From the NCBI GenBank assembly GCA_964448105.1, contig CAYUVK010000015.1, positions 1-60,997 on the forward strand: a DNA stretch of 60,997 bases. Direction: 5' to 3'. The stretch's first letter is position 1; each line of letters opens with the position of its first letter. The position numbers and the translations under genes are program-made. Below the pieces are notes generated by a model that was not told where the DNA came from, did no database searches, and saw nothing but the letters and a program-made list of their open reading frames with translations. Positions 1-8,098 of the stretch are shown here, piece by piece. The stretch comes from CAVQBP01 sp964448105 (GTDB taxonomy: Bacteria > Bacteroidota > Ignavibacteria > Ignavibacteriales > Ignavibacteriaceae).

Positions 1-89
1 TTCTAATTTTAATTTTGAATTGCGGGATACGGACTTCGGATTATTTAAGACGCTGACTACAATATTTATTTATTTCAGTTGTGACTTTT

Positions 90-119
90 TCAGCCAAAGG
101 CTGATCAGCCTCCGGCTGA
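90..119. repeat. Two abutting 15-nt hairpins
   Basis: Two units of the form TCAGCC-N3-GGCTGA lie head to tail at 90-104 (loop AAA) and 105-119 (loop TCC). Each is a perfect 6-bp stem with a 3-nt loop. The rest of 1-226 is AT-rich and holds a GAATTGCGG/CTTCGGATT-like stretch (17-48) and a TTTTAACTTTTGACTTT-like stretch (about 134-150), both of the low-complexity kind found elsewhere in the window. The hairpins may end transcription of an upstream gene outside the window, or be a dispersed repeat. Confidence 0.75.
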
Positions 120-226
120 GAATTTTGATTTTTAACTTTTGACTTTCCACTTGCATTTCACCCCCTTTATTCAAATATTCGTTATCATTTTTAATTTTTC
201 CTTTTCCAAATTAGGAGCATCAACTA

Positions 227-2197
227 ATGGCAGAAAACAATTCAAACTCATCTTCGTTCAAACCTTATATTTCACCAAAAGATTTTATTCCTGAATTTAC
301 ACCTAAAGCTATCATACTTGGAGCAATTTTCGGAGTAATATTTGGTGCGGCTTCAGTTTATCTTGGATTAAAAGTAGGATTAACCGTCAGTGCTTCAATA
401 CCTATTGCAGTTTTGGCAATTGCAGTTTTTAAGAAAATCGGAAATTCCACTATACTTGAAAATAATATTGTACAGACCATCGGTTCGGCTGGTGAATCAG
501 TAGCTGCAGGGGTAGTATTTACAATTCCGGCTTTGCTTTTTTTACCGGGAGGAAGAGATTATTTCCAATATTTCCAGGTTTTTGTTCTGGCTCTTGCAGG
601 TGGAATACTTGGTGTTTTGTTTATGATTCCTTTAAGAAGATCTTTGATTGTTAAAGAGCATGGGGTTCTTCCATATCCTGAAGGTACTGCTTGCGCCGAT
701 GTCCTTATTGCAGGTGAAAAGGGAGGAAACCTTGCAAAAAAAGTCTATTATGGATTGGGGATTGCTTTTTTATATAAATTTCTAATGTCAATACTTGGAT
801 TGTGGAAAGATGTCCCTGAACATGTTTTCGGAAGACATTCTGCGCTGCCGAATGGTACTATTAATGGTGAAATTACTCCTGAACTTTTAGGTGTAGGCTA
901 TATAATTGGTCCGAAAATTTCAGGGATTATGGTCGCCGGCGGAGTTTTATCATGGCTTGCATTAATCCCTTTAATTACAATTTTTGGAGATAGTTTAACG
1001 TCAGTTGTTAAGCCTGGCACTAAATTAATTTCCGAAATGTCTGCTTCTGAAATATGGAATAATTATATAAGATATATTGGGGCAGGGGCTGTAACATTTG
1101 GCGGCATAATTACTTTAATTAAATCATTACCGACAATTGTAAGTGCTTTTAAGGATTCATTTAAAGATCTTAAAGAAACAAAGACAACATCTAACCCTGA
1201 AAAAATAAGAACGGAAAAAGATATTCCGATTCCCTATGTTGTTTTTGGAAGCATTGCCTTAGTTATTTTTATGGCTTTAATTCCAACCATCCCTACTAAT
1301 TTTCTTTCAGCTATAATGGTGGTAATATTTGGATTTTTTTTCGTTACCGTTTCTTCAAGGATTGTAGGTTTAATTGGTTCATCATCGAACCCGATTTCAG
1401 GAATGACGATTGCAACACTTATGGCAACATCTTTAATTTTTGTGGGAATTGGATGGACCGGAGATTATTATCAGCCGATTGCTTTGGTTGTCGGTTCAAT
1501 AGTTGCAATTGCTTCAGCTAATGCAGGTGCAACCTCACAGGACTTGAAAACAGGTTTTCTAGTTGGTGCAACTCCATTAAAACAGCAAACCGGTTTAATA
1601 ATCGGTGTTCTCGCATCTGTTGTTGCTATAGGGTTCACACTTTTACTTTTGGAAAATACACTTGGTATTGGAGTAATCACTCCTCATCACCCAACACCAT
1701 TGCCGGCACCTCAAGCAACTTTAATGGCTACGGTAATTAAAGGATTGATCAGCCAGAATTTACCATGGGGATTGGTTATCTCGGGGATGGCACTTGCAGC
1801 AGTAATGGAATTAGGCGGAGTTAATTCTCTTGCCTTTGCAGTTGGTGCTTATTTGCCATTGTCTACTACTAGTCCAATTTTTATCGGTGGATTAGTTAAA
1901 TGGTTTGTTGATAGAAGAAAAAAATCTGCAGATACAGAATCAGAAACCGGGCCTGGAGCTTTATTTAGTTCCGGCTTAATTGCTGGTGGTGCATTAACCG
2001 GAATTTTGATTGCTGTTTTGATTGGATGGACTGTCGGCAAAGATGCTCAGGGAAATGATATATCATTTTTAAGTAAAATAAATACCGGTTTTTCTCAAAC
2101 ACTTGGAACCGGCGGTGATATCTTATCATTAGTAATGTTTATTGCATTAGCAGCAATACTGTTCAAATTTGCAATGAGTAAAGAGGATAAAATATAG
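227..2197 (+). CDS. OPT family oligopeptide transporter
   Basis: A 656-residue polytopic inner-membrane protein with about 14 hydrophobic segments spread over its length and an N-terminal soluble stretch (residues 1-28). It resembles the bacterial branch of the OPT (oligopeptide transporter) superfamily in length, in the opening segment with GAIFGVIFGAASVYLGLK (about 33-50) and in the motif PYPEGTACADVL (about 150). Known members move peptides or metal chelates by proton coupling; the substrate here cannot be read from sequence. TAGGAGC lies just upstream of the ATG, supporting this start. No partner gene is adjacent, so it is probably a single-gene unit. Confidence 0.9.
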   Translation: MAENNSNSSSFKPYISPKDFIPEFTPKAIILGAIFGVIFGAASVYLGLKVGLTVSASIPIAVLAIAVFKKIGNSTILENNIVQTIGSAGESVAAGVVFTIPALLFLPGGRDYFQYFQVFVLALAGGILGVLFMIPLRRSLIVKEHGVLPYPEGTACADVLIAGEKGGNLAKKVYYGLGIAFLYKFLMSILGLWKDVPEHVFGRHSALPNGTINGEITPELLGVGYIIGPKISGIMVAGGVLSWLALIPLITIFGDSLTSVVKPGTKLISEMSASEIWNNYIRYIGAGAVTFGGIITLIKSLPTIVSAFKDSFKDLKETKTTSNPEKIRTEKDIPIPYVVFGSIALVIFMALIPTIPTNFLSAIMVVIFGFFFVTVSSRIVGLIGSSSNPISGMTIATLMATSLIFVGIGWTGDYYQPIALVVGSIVAIASANAGATSQDLKTGFLVGATPLKQQTGLIIGVLASVVAIGFTLLLLENTLGIGVITPHHPTPLPAPQATLMATVIKGLISQNLPWGLVISGMALAAVMELGGVNSLAFAVGAYLPLSTTSPIFIGGLVKWFVDRRKKSADTESETGPGALFSSGLIAGGALTGILIAVLIGWTVGKDAQGNDISFLSKINTGFSQTLGTGGDILSLVMFIALAAILFKFAMSKEDKI

Positions 2198-2297
2198 CTT
2201 TTAGGTATGAATAATTAATTGAATAATTTAGTTTATTATTCATATATTATATTGTATTTTTGAATTTTATGTCCCTTTAGTGCTTGGCAGAGGTGCT

Positions 2298-3056
2298 ATG
2301 ATAAAATTTATGATTAAGTCATCGTTAGTCGGTTTTATTTTATTCTCGGTATCAATAAATGCCCAGACTTTTGGTTTTGGATGTCTTGGTTTTGTCGGGG
2401 GATTCGGAGGATATAGTTATCAAAGGTATCATGCTGACGGTTTGAATAATTATGTTGCCGAATTTAATAAAACTAATAATGATTCTTTAGAAGCTCCGAT
2501 GAGCAATTTCGGAACTGCTGCCGGTTACCGTGTGGGAATAAATTTTTTCAGAGCTAATTTTACGGGATTTATATTAACATCAAAAGGTTTTTATCAATCT
2601 TTAGTTGAAAGTAAAGATGCTCAAATTATTTCTACTTTCGGAACTTCAAATTCAAACTATAAAGTTAGATTAAATACATGGGGAGTAGGATTTGATGTTG
2701 GTACAACAATTTCCGGTGCTGTAAGCTGGAAAGTTATTGATGCAGCATTGCTTTTTAACAAAGCTACTTTCACCAATACTCAAAATTTACCAGGTTCTTA
2801 TACTGATATAAAAGAATATAAAAGCAACTCGAAGCTTGGATATTCTATTGGAACAGGCTTCATACTCCAATTAATTGATGAATATATTTCAATTGAAGGC
2901 CTGGCTGCTTATACTGTTTTATCAATAGACGAGCTTCAATTAGGCGATGGAACAAAATTGACAGTGAGTGAAAGTTCTACACAGCCAATGAATAATTTTA
3001 TCGATGCAGGCGGTTTTAATGCAGTAGTACAGTTGAATGTTGGATTTCCATTATAA
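2298..3056 (+). CDS. Secreted/outer-membrane beta-barrel-like protein
   Basis: The ATG at 2298 gives a 252-residue protein that begins with a typical signal peptide (hydrophobic core about residues 9-19, likely cleavage after INA before QTF). A GTG six codons upstream is possible, but AGAGG sits five bases before the 2298 ATG and a signal peptide starts there. After cleavage the protein is glycine- and aromatic-rich with alternating polar and hydrophobic strands and ends in an aromatic-containing strand (VGFPL), as in small outer-membrane barrels. I do not recognise a named family. It resembles the glycine-rich protein at 53278 in length and in the order of a Gly-rich start, a D-x-LN segment and a Gly/Phe strand region. 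Confidence 0.7.
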   Translation: MIKFMIKSSLVGFILFSVSINAQTFGFGCLGFVGGFGGYSYQRYHADGLNNYVAEFNKTNNDSLEAPMSNFGTAAGYRVGINFFRANFTGFILTSKGFYQSLVESKDAQIISTFGTSNSNYKVRLNTWGVGFDVGTTISGAVSWKVIDAALLFNKATFTNTQNLPGSYTDIKEYKSNSKLGYSIGTGFILQLIDEYISIEGLAAYTVLSIDELQLGDGTKLTVSESSTQPMNNFIDAGGFNAVVQLNVGFPL

Positions 3057-3261
3057 CTATTCACTTTAATAAAATTTTTCTGATTTTTAAGATTCTAAGT
3101 AAAATTATCCGAAAAGAGTGATTAATATCAAAGAATATATATTCTCCTTTTGACTATTATTGTTTATTATCCTTCAATTTTTATTTATTTTTATACTTGC
3201 TTTTTTCATATCCTTAATATAAAATACTTTATAGAAGATTCGAAATAATTAGGAGTTTTTG

Positions 3262-3825
3262 ATGGCAATTTTACCTGTCACTGTTTATGGTGATAAAATT
3301 CTTAGAAAAAAGACTGATAGAGTTGAAGATATAGACTTCAAAACAATCGAATTAATTAAAAATATGTTTGATACTATGAGAAACTCAAACGGGATCGGTT
3401 TGGCAGCAAACCAGGTTGGTGTTGATCAAGCAATTTTTATAATTGATATTTCCGTTGCGGAAGGGTATGAAAATTATAAACCTATGGTATTTGTTAACCC
3501 GGAAATAACTTATCGGTCCGAGGAAAAAGTTTTTATTGAAGAAGGATGTCTCAGCATCCCGGATGTACGTTATGAAATTGAAAGACCTTCTAAAATAATT
3601 ATAAGATATTTCGATTCGGATATGATAGAACAAAGCCTTGAAGCTAATGATTTATTAGCACGTGTAATTCAACACGAATTTGATCACCTGCAGGGTATTT
3701 TATTTACTGATTATTTTGATGAAAAAGCAAAAAAAGAATTCAAGAGTATTTTAAATAAAATAAAAAGCAGAGAAGTTGAAATAGACTACCCGATTACCGA
3801 AGACATAGACTACCAGTTGAAATGA
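3262..3825 (+). CDS. def: Peptide deformylase
   Basis: Removes the formyl group from the N-terminal methionine of new proteins in the cytoplasm. All three family motifs are present: GIGLAANQVG (residues 44-53), EGCLSIP (94-100) with metal-ligand Cys96, and QHEFDH (137-142) with ligands His138 and His142 and catalytic Glu139. At 187 residues it has the usual length. The ATG at 3262 follows AGGAG at 3251-3255 with a six-base spacer; a TTG one codon earlier is less likely. Its stop overlaps the fmt start by 4 bases (ATGA), so the two are translationally coupled, which fits their opposite steps on the formyl group. Confidence 0.97.
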   Translation: MAILPVTVYGDKILRKKTDRVEDIDFKTIELIKNMFDTMRNSNGIGLAANQVGVDQAIFIIDISVAEGYENYKPMVFVNPEITYRSEEKVFIEEGCLSIPDVRYEIERPSKIIIRYFDSDMIEQSLEANDLLARVIQHEFDHLQGILFTDYFDEKAKKEFKSILNKIKSREVEIDYPITEDIDYQLK

Positions 3826-4721
3826 GAATAGTGTTTTTAGGAACACCGGACTTTGCTCTCCCTTCTTTAAACATTTTAATTCATAGCAAACATGAGGTTG
3901 CTGCTGTTGTTACTGCTCCCGACAAAGAGAGAGGACGCGGAAGGAAAGTATCTTATACTGCAGTTAAAGAATTTGCATTAAAAAATAATTTACCTGTTTT
4001 ACAGCCTGATAAATTAAAGGATCAAAATTTTATTGAAGAACTTAAAAAATACAATAGCGATGTTTTTGTTGTTGTAGCTTTTAGAATTTTACCAAAGGAA
4101 GTTTTTGCTATTCCTTCAAAAATATCTTTTAATTTGCATGCTTCACTTCTTCCTAAATATAGAGGTGCTGCACCTATTCAATGGGCATTAATAAAAGGCG
4201 AAAAAGAAACCGGTGTAACTACGTTCGCATTGGAAGAAAAAGTTGATACAGGCAATGTTGTTCTCCAGGAAAAAATTAAAATTGATGATGATGATAATTT
4301 TGGTTCATTGCATGATAAACTCAGCGAATTGGGAGCTAACGTGGTTTTAAATACAGTTGATTTAATAGAAAAAGGAAGTTTTGATTATAAAAAGCAGGAT
4401 AATAATCTGGCAACCCCAGCACCGAAAATTACAAAAGAAATAACTAAAATAGATTGGAATAACACTGCAGAAGAAATTCACAATCTTATTCGGGGCTTAT
4501 CCCCTTATCCCGGGGCTTATTTTGAACTAAATGAGAAACAGATAAAGGTATATAAATCGGAGATTGTAAATAAACATCTTGCTGCAGAAGCTTCATTTCA
4601 TGATAAATCAAGTTTAATAATCGGATGCAGCAGGAATTCATTATCTTTACTGGAACTTCAGCAGGAAGGAAAAAATAAACTTAAAGTAGAAGAGTTTTTG
4701 AGGGGATTTCGTTTTGAATAA
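3822..4721 (+). CDS. fmt: Methionyl-tRNA formyltransferase
   Basis: Formylates Met-tRNAfMet with 10-formyltetrahydrofolate for translation initiation. The N-terminal Rossmann-like domain opens with RIVFLGTPDFA. The catalytic triad appears as Asn104, His106 (in FNLHASLLPKYRG) and Asp142 (in VDTG). The C-terminal OB-fold domain (about 205-299) starts near the ITKIDW segment. Its 299 residues are close to the family average of about 310. The gene overlaps def by 4 bases and has no own Shine-Dalgarno need; the pair forms a small operon. Confidence 0.97.
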   Translation: MRIVFLGTPDFALPSLNILIHSKHEVAAVVTAPDKERGRGRKVSYTAVKEFALKNNLPVLQPDKLKDQNFIEELKKYNSDVFVVVAFRILPKEVFAIPSKISFNLHASLLPKYRGAAPIQWALIKGEKETGVTTFALEEKVDTGNVVLQEKIKIDDDDNFGSLHDKLSELGANVVLNTVDLIEKGSFDYKKQDNNLATPAPKITKEITKIDWNNTAEEIHNLIRGLSPYPGAYFELNEKQIKVYKSEIVNKHLAAEASFHDKSSLIIGCSRNSLSLLELQQEGKNKLKVEEFLRGFRFE

Positions 4722-4856
4722 TCTTACTTATAATCTTGCTCTTAATCTGTACCAAATTTGAATAAGATTTTAAACATGATTAAGATAAAGAATTGATTGA
4801 ATAAAATTCTATAATATTTGATTAAATAAATTAAACGAAATGCTAAGGAAAAGAAT

Positions 4857-6224
4857 ATGCAGTTTAAGAACAACATTTTAGATGTAATTGGTAATACTCC
4901 TCTCATAAAACTGAACCATTTAAATAAAGGATTAAAACCGCAAATCTTCGGAAAGCTTGAATCAGTAAATCCCGGCGGCAGTGTAAAAGACAGGATTGGA
5001 ATTGCAATGCTTCAAGAGGCTGAAAAAACTGGTTCAATTAAACCTGGCGGAACTGTTATTGAAGCCACTAGTGGGAATACAGGCATAGGTCTTGCACTTG
5101 CCTGCGCAGTTAAAGGTTATAAAACTATTTTTGTAGTTACGGACAAAGTCAGCTCTGAAAAAATAAATTATTTAAAAGCTTTTGGTTCAGATGTTATTGT
5201 TGTTTCAAACGCAGTTGGAAAAGACCATCCGGATTATTATGTAACGGTTGCAAAAAAGATAAGCGAAAAAACCCCTAATTCAATTTTTATGTACCAGTAT
5301 TCAAACCCGGCTAACCCGGAAATACATTATAAAACTACCGGACCGGAAATATGGGAACAAACGGAAGGGAAGATAACCCATTTTGTTGCCGGCATGGGAA
5401 CCGGCGGTACAATTAGCGGAGTAGGCAGATATCTAAAAGAGAAAAGCAAGGATATTCATGTTATTGGTGCCGATCCGTACGGCTCCATTTTCAAAACTTA
5501 TATGGATGATGGAAAACTTATGGTTGGTGACCCATACCTGGTTGAAGGAATTGGACAGGATTGTCTCCCTAAAAATGTCCATTTTCAATATATTGATAAA
5601 ATAATAAATGTAACCGATATAGATTCCTTTAGTTATGCAAGGATGATGTGCAGGCATGAAGGAATTTTTTGCGGTGGAAGCACGGGGACAATTGTCTGGG
5701 CAGCTTTGCAGGTTGCTAAAGATTTGGATGAAAATGCGGTAATAGTCTTTATTATCTGTGATACCGGTGAAAGATATTTGTCAAAGTTCCATAGCGATGA
5801 ATGGCTTCGAGAAAAAAGGCTGCTGACACATGAAATGAAATCTCTGGGCGATATTTCAATGGCAAAAAGACAGAATGGTTCAAAGGAACTTGTTTATCTT
5901 AATGCAAAAGATAAAATTAAAAAAGCTTTTGAAGTAATTAATAAAAACGGGTTTTCTCAAATACCGGTTATTGATGAAGGTAAATCCGTTGGCAGTATAA
6001 GAGAAGGCAGATTGATGGCAAAGCTTATCGAAGATCCGGATTTAATGGATTCGAACATAGAAAATATTATGGGAGAGAGCTTCCCGGTTGTTGATGAAGA
6101 TATTGATCTTTCTTCTGCTAAAAAATATTTAAGCAATTCACCCGCGGTTCTTGTTTCAGAATATGGGAGAATAATAGATATAATTACCAGGTATGATATT
6201 TTAGAGCATACTGATATTTCATAA
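4857..6224 (+). CDS. Cystathionine beta-synthase with CBS domain pair
   Basis: A fold-type II PLP enzyme of 455 residues. The catalytic domain (1 to about 320) has the PLP lysine Lys44 in NPGGSVKDRIG and the phosphate-binding loop TSGNTG (71-76). The C-terminal part (about 330-455) carries a CBS (Bateman) domain pair, absent from ordinary O-acetylserine sulfhydrylases, which points to cystathionine beta-synthase (homocysteine + serine to cystathionine) with an adenosyl-ligand-type regulatory module. No heme-binding N-terminal extension is present. The next gene is a cystathionine gamma-synthase/lyase, so the pair can run reverse transsulfuration from homocysteine to cysteine. A cysteine synthase activity is a possible alternative. 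Confidence 0.9.
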   Translation: MQFKNNILDVIGNTPLIKLNHLNKGLKPQIFGKLESVNPGGSVKDRIGIAMLQEAEKTGSIKPGGTVIEATSGNTGIGLALACAVKGYKTIFVVTDKVSSEKINYLKAFGSDVIVVSNAVGKDHPDYYVTVAKKISEKTPNSIFMYQYSNPANPEIHYKTTGPEIWEQTEGKITHFVAGMGTGGTISGVGRYLKEKSKDIHVIGADPYGSIFKTYMDDGKLMVGDPYLVEGIGQDCLPKNVHFQYIDKIINVTDIDSFSYARMMCRHEGIFCGGSTGTIVWAALQVAKDLDENAVIVFIICDTGERYLSKFHSDEWLREKRLLTHEMKSLGDISMAKRQNGSKELVYLNAKDKIKKAFEVINKNGFSQIPVIDEGKSVGSIREGRLMAKLIEDPDLMDSNIENIMGESFPVVDEDIDLSSAKKYLSNSPAVLVSEYGRIIDIITRYDILEHTDIS

Positions 6225-6234
6225 GGACAAATCT

Positions 6235-6305
6235 AAGTTCAAGTGTAAGTTCAAGTTCAAGAAGTTCAAGTTCCGGACTCGACCTTACTTATAACGTGAA
6301 CTTGA
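6235..6305. repeat. AAGTTCAAG low-complexity array with inverted partner
   Basis: Between the two transsulfuration genes the 9-mer AAGTTCAAG recurs at 6235, 6247 and 6263, partly overlapping further copies. A short inverted copy follows: TCAAGTTC (6266-6273) pairs with GAACTTGA (6298-6305) as a perfect 8-bp stem. The same words form a hairpin at 22025-22062 and a degenerate trace at 32074-32091. Function unknown; it could attenuate read-through from the first gene to the second. Confidence 0.7.
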
Positions 6306-6322
6306 AAATTAACGGAGCATAA

Positions 6323-7456
6323 ATGGGTTTTTCAACTGATGCAATTCACGCAGGCCAAAAGCCTGATCCTGTGACCGGTGCGGTTATTACACCAATTTAC
6401 CAGACTTCTACTTATGCACAGGAAGAATTAGGAAAACATAAAGGTTATGAATACGGTAGAACACAAAACCTGACTCGTGAAGCACTTGAAAAGAATATAG
6501 CAACACTTGAAAAAGGAAAATTCGGAATTGCTTTTAGTTCCGGTGTTGCAGCAACTCAAGCATTGATGAGCCTTGTAAAAGCTGGAGATAATGTTATTGT
6601 TTCAAATAATGTTTATGGTGGAACTTATCGGTTATTCGAATTAATAATGACCGATTATGGAATAAATTTTACTTGGGTCAATACTAGTGAATTATCCAAT
6701 ATTAAAAATGCAATTAAAGAAAATACCAAAATGGTCTTTCTTGAAACCCCGACTAATCCAATGTTAAATCTAACTGATTTGAAAGCTGCTGCAGAAATTT
6801 GCAAAACAAATAATCTGATCAGTATAGTTGATAATACTTTCATGAGTCCATATTTTCAAAATCCTTTGACATTGGGGATTGATATTGTTCTTCATAGTTC
6901 AACAAAATATATAAACGGACATAGTGATGTAATCGGCGGGATTTTAATTACGAATGATGAAAAAATTCATAACAGGTTAAGATACATTCAAAATGCTGCG
7001 GGAGCTGTTCCTTCTCCATTTGACTGCTGGCTTGTTTTGCGGTCTACAAAAACATTGGCAGTTAGAATGGAGAGACATAATAAAAATGCAAATGAATTGG
7101 CTGAGTTTTTATCAAAATCTTCATTTATAAAGAAAGTATACTATCCCGGTCTGTCTTCTCATCCTCATCATGATCTCGCGAAAAAACAAATGAGGGGTTT
7201 TGGGGGAATGGTTGCTGCTGAATTAAAAGATATGGAAACAACAAAAAAATTATTAAAGAATGTGAAAACATTTACTCTAGGTGAAAGTCTGGGAGGAGTT
7301 GAAAGCTTAATCAGCCATCCGGCAAGTATGACTCATGCTTCAGTCCCTAAAGAAGAGAGAGAAAAATTAGGTATTATGGATACTCTTGTTCGATTTTCAG
7401 TTGGTATCGAAGATATTGAAGATTTAATATCGGATATTGAACATGCGATAAGTTAA
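6323..7456 (+). CDS. Cystathionine gamma-synthase / gamma-lyase family enzyme
   Basis: A fold-type I PLP enzyme of the Cys/Met-metabolism family, 377 residues. The PLP lysine is Lys195 in HSSTKYINGHSD, the family signature. Other family features are YGRTQNLTR (44-52), the PLP-phosphate segment around FSSGVAATQA (71-80) and ETPTNP (141-146). Sequence alone does not separate synthase from lyase. Its place behind a cystathionine beta-synthase with CBS domains argues for cystathionine gamma-lyase in reverse transsulfuration (cystathionine to cysteine, 2-oxobutyrate and ammonia). CGGAG lies ahead of the ATG. An intergenic AAGTTCAAG array separates it from the upstream gene. Confidence 0.92.
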   Translation: MGFSTDAIHAGQKPDPVTGAVITPIYQTSTYAQEELGKHKGYEYGRTQNLTREALEKNIATLEKGKFGIAFSSGVAATQALMSLVKAGDNVIVSNNVYGGTYRLFELIMTDYGINFTWVNTSELSNIKNAIKENTKMVFLETPTNPMLNLTDLKAAAEICKTNNLISIVDNTFMSPYFQNPLTLGIDIVLHSSTKYINGHSDVIGGILITNDEKIHNRLRYIQNAAGAVPSPFDCWLVLRSTKTLAVRMERHNKNANELAEFLSKSSFIKKVYYPGLSSHPHHDLAKKQMRGFGGMVAAELKDMETTKKLLKNVKTFTLGESLGGVESLISHPASMTHASVPKEEREKLGIMDTLVRFSVGIEDIEDLISDIEHAIS

Positions 7457-7556
7457 TAAAATGCATTTATAAATTAGATATTGATCTGTACTTTAATTAA
7501 ATGCTTGGCCTATAGAATTCTAATCTTAAATAAAAATACTCCCAAAATCATTTTAA

Positions 7557-8051
7557 ATGTTAGAGAAAGAATTTGGTATTCGTTCTACATCCTTAAAAGA
7601 TCAGCAGTTTCTTTGGGATATGCTGTATGAATGTATATTTATCCTGGAAGGGGAGGAACCGCCTTCGAAAGATATTGTTAATAAACCTGAATTATCTAAA
7701 TATGTTGAAGGATGGAAAAAGAAGGATGACATTGGTTTAATTGTTTATGAGATAAAATCTTCAAAACCTGTCGGTGCTGTTTGGATTAGAATTTTTTCGG
7801 AAGAAAATAGAGGTTATGGTTTTATTAGTGAAGAAATTCCCGAATTGTCTATTGCGGTTATACGCGAATATAGGGGAAAAGGATTAGGAACTTTATTATT
7901 AAAAAATCTTTTTAAAATTATAAAGGGGAAATATCAATCAGTTTCTCTAAGTGTTTCAAAAATCAATCATGCAATAAAATTATATAAAAGGTTAGGCTTT
8001 TATGAATTCATAAAAGATAACAATACTATAATTCTTAAAAAAGTTTTATAA
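7557..8051 (+). CDS. GNAT family N-acetyltransferase
   Basis: A 164-residue single-domain acetyltransferase. The acetyl-CoA pyrophosphate-binding motif A is seen as IREYRGKGLGTLLL (R-x-x-G-x-G/A pattern) at about residues 101-114, followed by the usual helix and the C-terminal NHAIKLYKRLGFYEF segment (motif B). The substrate is not predictable; small-molecule or protein N-terminal acetylation are both possible. The gene stands alone, with only a weak ribosome-binding context, and faces the convergent glycoside hydrolase gene. Confidence 0.88.
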   Translation: MLEKEFGIRSTSLKDQQFLWDMLYECIFILEGEEPPSKDIVNKPELSKYVEGWKKKDDIGLIVYEIKSSKPVGAVWIRIFSEENRGYGFISEEIPELSIAVIREYRGKGLGTLLLKNLFKIIKGKYQSVSLSVSKINHAIKLYKRLGFYEFIKDNNTIILKKVL

Positions 8052-8098
8052 TTCTTTTTAAGGACTAATTAATCTGCAATAAATCGACTTCTTGTTTT

